DNA of 15,958 bases from DATLAN01 sp035527455. Lineage in GTDB: Bacteria > Planctomycetota > Planctomycetia > Pirellulales > Thermoguttaceae. Positions 14,172-15,958 of the stretch are shown here, piece by piece; the stretch's first letter is position 1, and every line of letters begins with the position of its first letter. The translations under genes were made by a program, and so were the position numbers. A model generated the notes under the pieces. It searched no databases. It saw only the letters and a program-made list of their open reading frames with translations, and was not told the DNA's origin. The stretch is taken from assembly GCA_035527455.1 (NCBI GenBank), contig DATLAN010000508.1, positions 1 through 15,958 on the forward strand, in the 5' to 3' direction.

Positions 14172-14193
14172 AGAAATGTGCCACCTCCACGAT

Positions 14194-15958
14194 TCAATAC
14201 GCCATCTTCACTTCGATTTTCTGATCGTGCTCCACCACGGAGGGAATGGTCAGCGTTACGATCACGCGGCGGCCATCTTGCTTGGCCGTGCTGCGGATGG
14301 GGTTGCCCATGAAGCGGACCTCGGCGCTCTTGAGCTGGGCTTCTTCCGGCAACTCGAAAGCGAACGTCTTGATCCGCACTTCGCCCCATTTCACCTCGAT
14401 CCGGTTGACCTGTTCCCCATCGCGGCGCGTTTGACAAAGCGTTCCCCAACCTTCGGCAGCCGTGAAGGCGGCGCGGAAATCTTCCGGCGTGATCCGCGGG
14501 GCGAAACCCAAATGGGCCTTCGGGCCGTGGTACTCCAGTCCGCACAGCCCGAGGAACACGCCGTGGCTGGCCATCCCCCGGGCGTAGTGGTCGCCGCACT
14601 CGATTTCGTTGAACGGGTTGTGCTTCGAGGGGTGGTATCGCTCGTGGATGCCGCGGCAGATGGCCAACGCCTCGGTGACCATGCCGTCCCAGGCCATGTT
14701 TCCGGCGACCTGATACTCGATGCCCGTCCAGACCTCGTTCTTGTACCGCACGCCTTCGCTGAGGTGCGGCGTCTGCGGCCAGGTGCAGGTGAACAGGCCC
14801 GCCTCGCCCGGCCGGGCGAACCAGCGCTCCGGCCCGTGGACGGCGTTTTGCGGGCCGACGTCCGGCGCCCAGTTGTATTTCCAGATCGCCGCCAGCGTGG
14901 CGAGGACCGTTTCCTCGGGATACACGTAGCCCAGGCCGACCTGATGGGCCCAGCCTTGGCCGAAGAGCTGATCCGCCAGACAGCCTTGCCCGTACTGGTG
15001 CTTGTCGTGCTGAGCGAGATCGACGTCTTGGATGAAGTACTCGCCGTTGAAGAGCCTTTCGACGCTGGCCTTGCTGCCGCTCTCGAACAGCCGGCGGCAG
15101 GTCTGGGCGAACCGCAGGTCGTCCATCTCCCGGGCCATTTCGTCTCCGGCCCGAAGCGCCGCCAGGTAGAGCGAGCCGACCATTGTGTTGGCGCCGAAGA
15201 AGTTGATGTCGTAGGTGTTGTGCTGGCTGCCTTCGAGGATTCCGTCGGCCGGCTTTTCGGCGTCCTTATCCTCGTTGATGAGGAATTCGAGCGACTTGCG
15301 GATCTTCGTCCAGTTGCGCTCGAGGAATCCGGCGTCGGCCGACATCTGGTGCTCGCGGTAGGCCTTCAACACGGTGCCGGCCTGGCCGTCGCCCGCCCAA
15401 TTGTTCCAGTTTTCGCCGCGGAAGCGGACCATGCCGGTCTCTTCGACGAAGCCGGTGCCATAGTCCTGCACCTCGCGGCAGGAGCGTTCCAGTTCGGGGA
15501 ACAGCCGGGCCATGGCGTGCTCGTAGTTCCACACGTGGGTGCAGGTGCCGTGGCAGCAGCCCACGCCTTCCCACGCCCAGAACCGGCCGTTTTCCCAGCG
15601 TTGGCAGGTCGAGGTGGCCAACGTCGAGACCGTCGAGAAGAGCCGGTCCAACAGCCAGTGCGGCAGGGTCGCGTCGTACCAGGTCGCGTGCCACAGCCGG
15701 GTCTCTCCGGCCAGGCGGTCGAGGTTCGCGGCGAGGTACCCGGCCACGTCGGCGGCGCTGTCGAAGCGGTTGCAGTAATAGTTGCCCCGTTCCGGCCGGT
15801 TGGGAAAGTGCCAGGTGACGGCGAAGGTGACCGCGGCCTCTCCGCCGGGCTCGAGGCTCAGCTTCCTTCCCAGTGCCCCGCAGAGCCGCTCGCCGAACGG
15901 CTTCTCGGCCATGGCGTCGGCTTCCGGACGGGGATCGGCGGGGAACAGGTCCGGCACG
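14194..15958 (-). CDS. GH116 (DUF608) beta-glycosidase, C-terminal part (5' end outside window)
   Basis: About 587 residues are visible and the frame is open at the right edge, so the N-terminal beta-sandwich is largely missing. The (alpha/alpha)6 catalytic domain is recognisable. A CCHGTCTHVWNYE segment occurs early. The ILEGSQHNTYDINF segment, whose Glu (visible residue 242) aligns with the GH116 nucleophile, follows. An ADQLFGQ segment then provides Asp329, matching the general acid/base. Next come NEVWTGIEYQVA and NEIECGDHYAR, whose Glu and Arg are nine residues apart like the glucose-binding Glu777/Arg786 recalled for the Thermoanaerobacterium enzyme. The 87-residue spacing between nucleophile and acid is shorter than in GBA2-like members, so a different subfamily is likely. 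No claim on substrate beyond a beta-linked sugar (glucoside or similar). It lies upstream of the GH172 gene on the same strand. Confidence 0.88.
   Translation of the reverse strand, partial: VPDLFPADPRPEADAMAEKPFGERLCGALGRKLSLEPGGEAAVTFAVTWHFPNRPERGNYYCNRFDSAADVAGYLAANLDRLAGETRLWHATWYDATLPHWLLDRLFSTVSTLATSTCQRWENGRFWAWEGVGCCHGTCTHVWNYEHAMARLFPELERSCREVQDYGTGFVEETGMVRFRGENWNNWAGDGQAGTVLKAYREHQMSADAGFLERNWTKIRKSLEFLINEDKDAEKPADGILEGSQHNTYDINFFGANTMVGSLYLAALRAGDEMAREMDDLRFAQTCRRLFESGSKASVERLFNGEYFIQDVDLAQHDKHQYGQGCLADQLFGQGWAHQVGLGYVYPEETVLATLAAIWKYNWAPDVGPQNAVHGPERWFARPGEAGLFTCTWPQTPHLSEGVRYKNEVWTGIEYQVAGNMAWDGMVTEALAICRGIHERYHPSKHNPFNEIECGDHYARGMASHGVFLGLCGLEYHGPKAHLGFAPRITPEDFRAAFTAAEGWGTLCQTRRDGEQVNRIEVKWGEVRIKTFAFELPEEAQLKSAEVRFMGNPIRSTAKQDGRRVIVTLTIPSVVEHDQKIEVKMAY

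Overview
The window (about 16 kb, GC-rich, with strong G/C bias at third codon positions) looks like a piece of a bacterial chromosome from a Wood-Ljungdahl-pathway organism. I infer Planctomycetota. The reasons are the exported DUF2961 (GH172) enzyme, the GH116 enzyme, the signal-peptide-bearing SAM methyltransferase, and the wealth of short palindromic and G-rich intergenic repeats. No rRNA or marker gene is present, so this placement is inference.

Region 1 (1-10010, all + strand) is a Wood-Ljungdahl carbonyl/methyl-transfer cluster. It opens with the 3' part of acsB (acetyl-CoA synthase, A-cluster domain, cut by the left edge). Then come acsC (corrinoid iron-sulfur protein large subunit), a RACo-type reductive activator (acsV), a CooC/AcsF-type Ni-insertion ATPase, acsD (corrinoid protein small subunit) and acsE (methyltetrahydrofolate:corrinoid methyltransferase). 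The cluster ends with a two-gene NfnAB-type NADH-dependent ferredoxin:NADP+ oxidoreductase. Read together, AcsE loads a methyl group from methyl-THF onto the AcsCD cobamide, RACo rescues oxidised Co(II), CooC/AcsF matures the nickel site, and AcsB joins methyl, CO and CoA. NfnAB balances ferredoxin, NADH and NADPH for the reductive steps. The carbon monoxide dehydrogenase subunit is not in the window and is expected just upstream. acsC-acsV-cooC-acsD are packed with 13-32 nt gaps; the other junctions are loose and filled with repeats.

Region 2 (10011-11863, + strand) holds a predicted exported class I SAM-dependent methyltransferase. It is followed by a 485-nt gap containing a composite inverted-repeat element, and then a DUF134 helix-turn-helix protein with a zinc ribbon. 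The DUF134 gene has a near-consensus sigma-70 promoter whose spacer is occupied by a 20-bp near-palindrome, a likely operator.

Region 3 (11935-15958, - strand) carries two carbohydrate-active enzymes: a GH172/DUF2961 protein with a lipoprotein-like signal peptide, and a GH116 (DUF608) glycosidase whose 5' end lies beyond the right edge. Sugar release by such enzymes plus a Wood-Ljungdahl electron sink would fit a saccharolytic homoacetogenic lifestyle, but that link is inference.

Nearly every non-coupled intergenic gap carries a different palindromic repeat. Most of these hairpins have three-base loops, often GGA (or TCC on the other strand), and two families show compensatory base-pair changes between copies. 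One G-rich cluster separates nfnA from nfnB and supplies the last codons and stop of nfnA. I see no CRISPR array, tRNA, rRNA, insertion sequence or phage gene.
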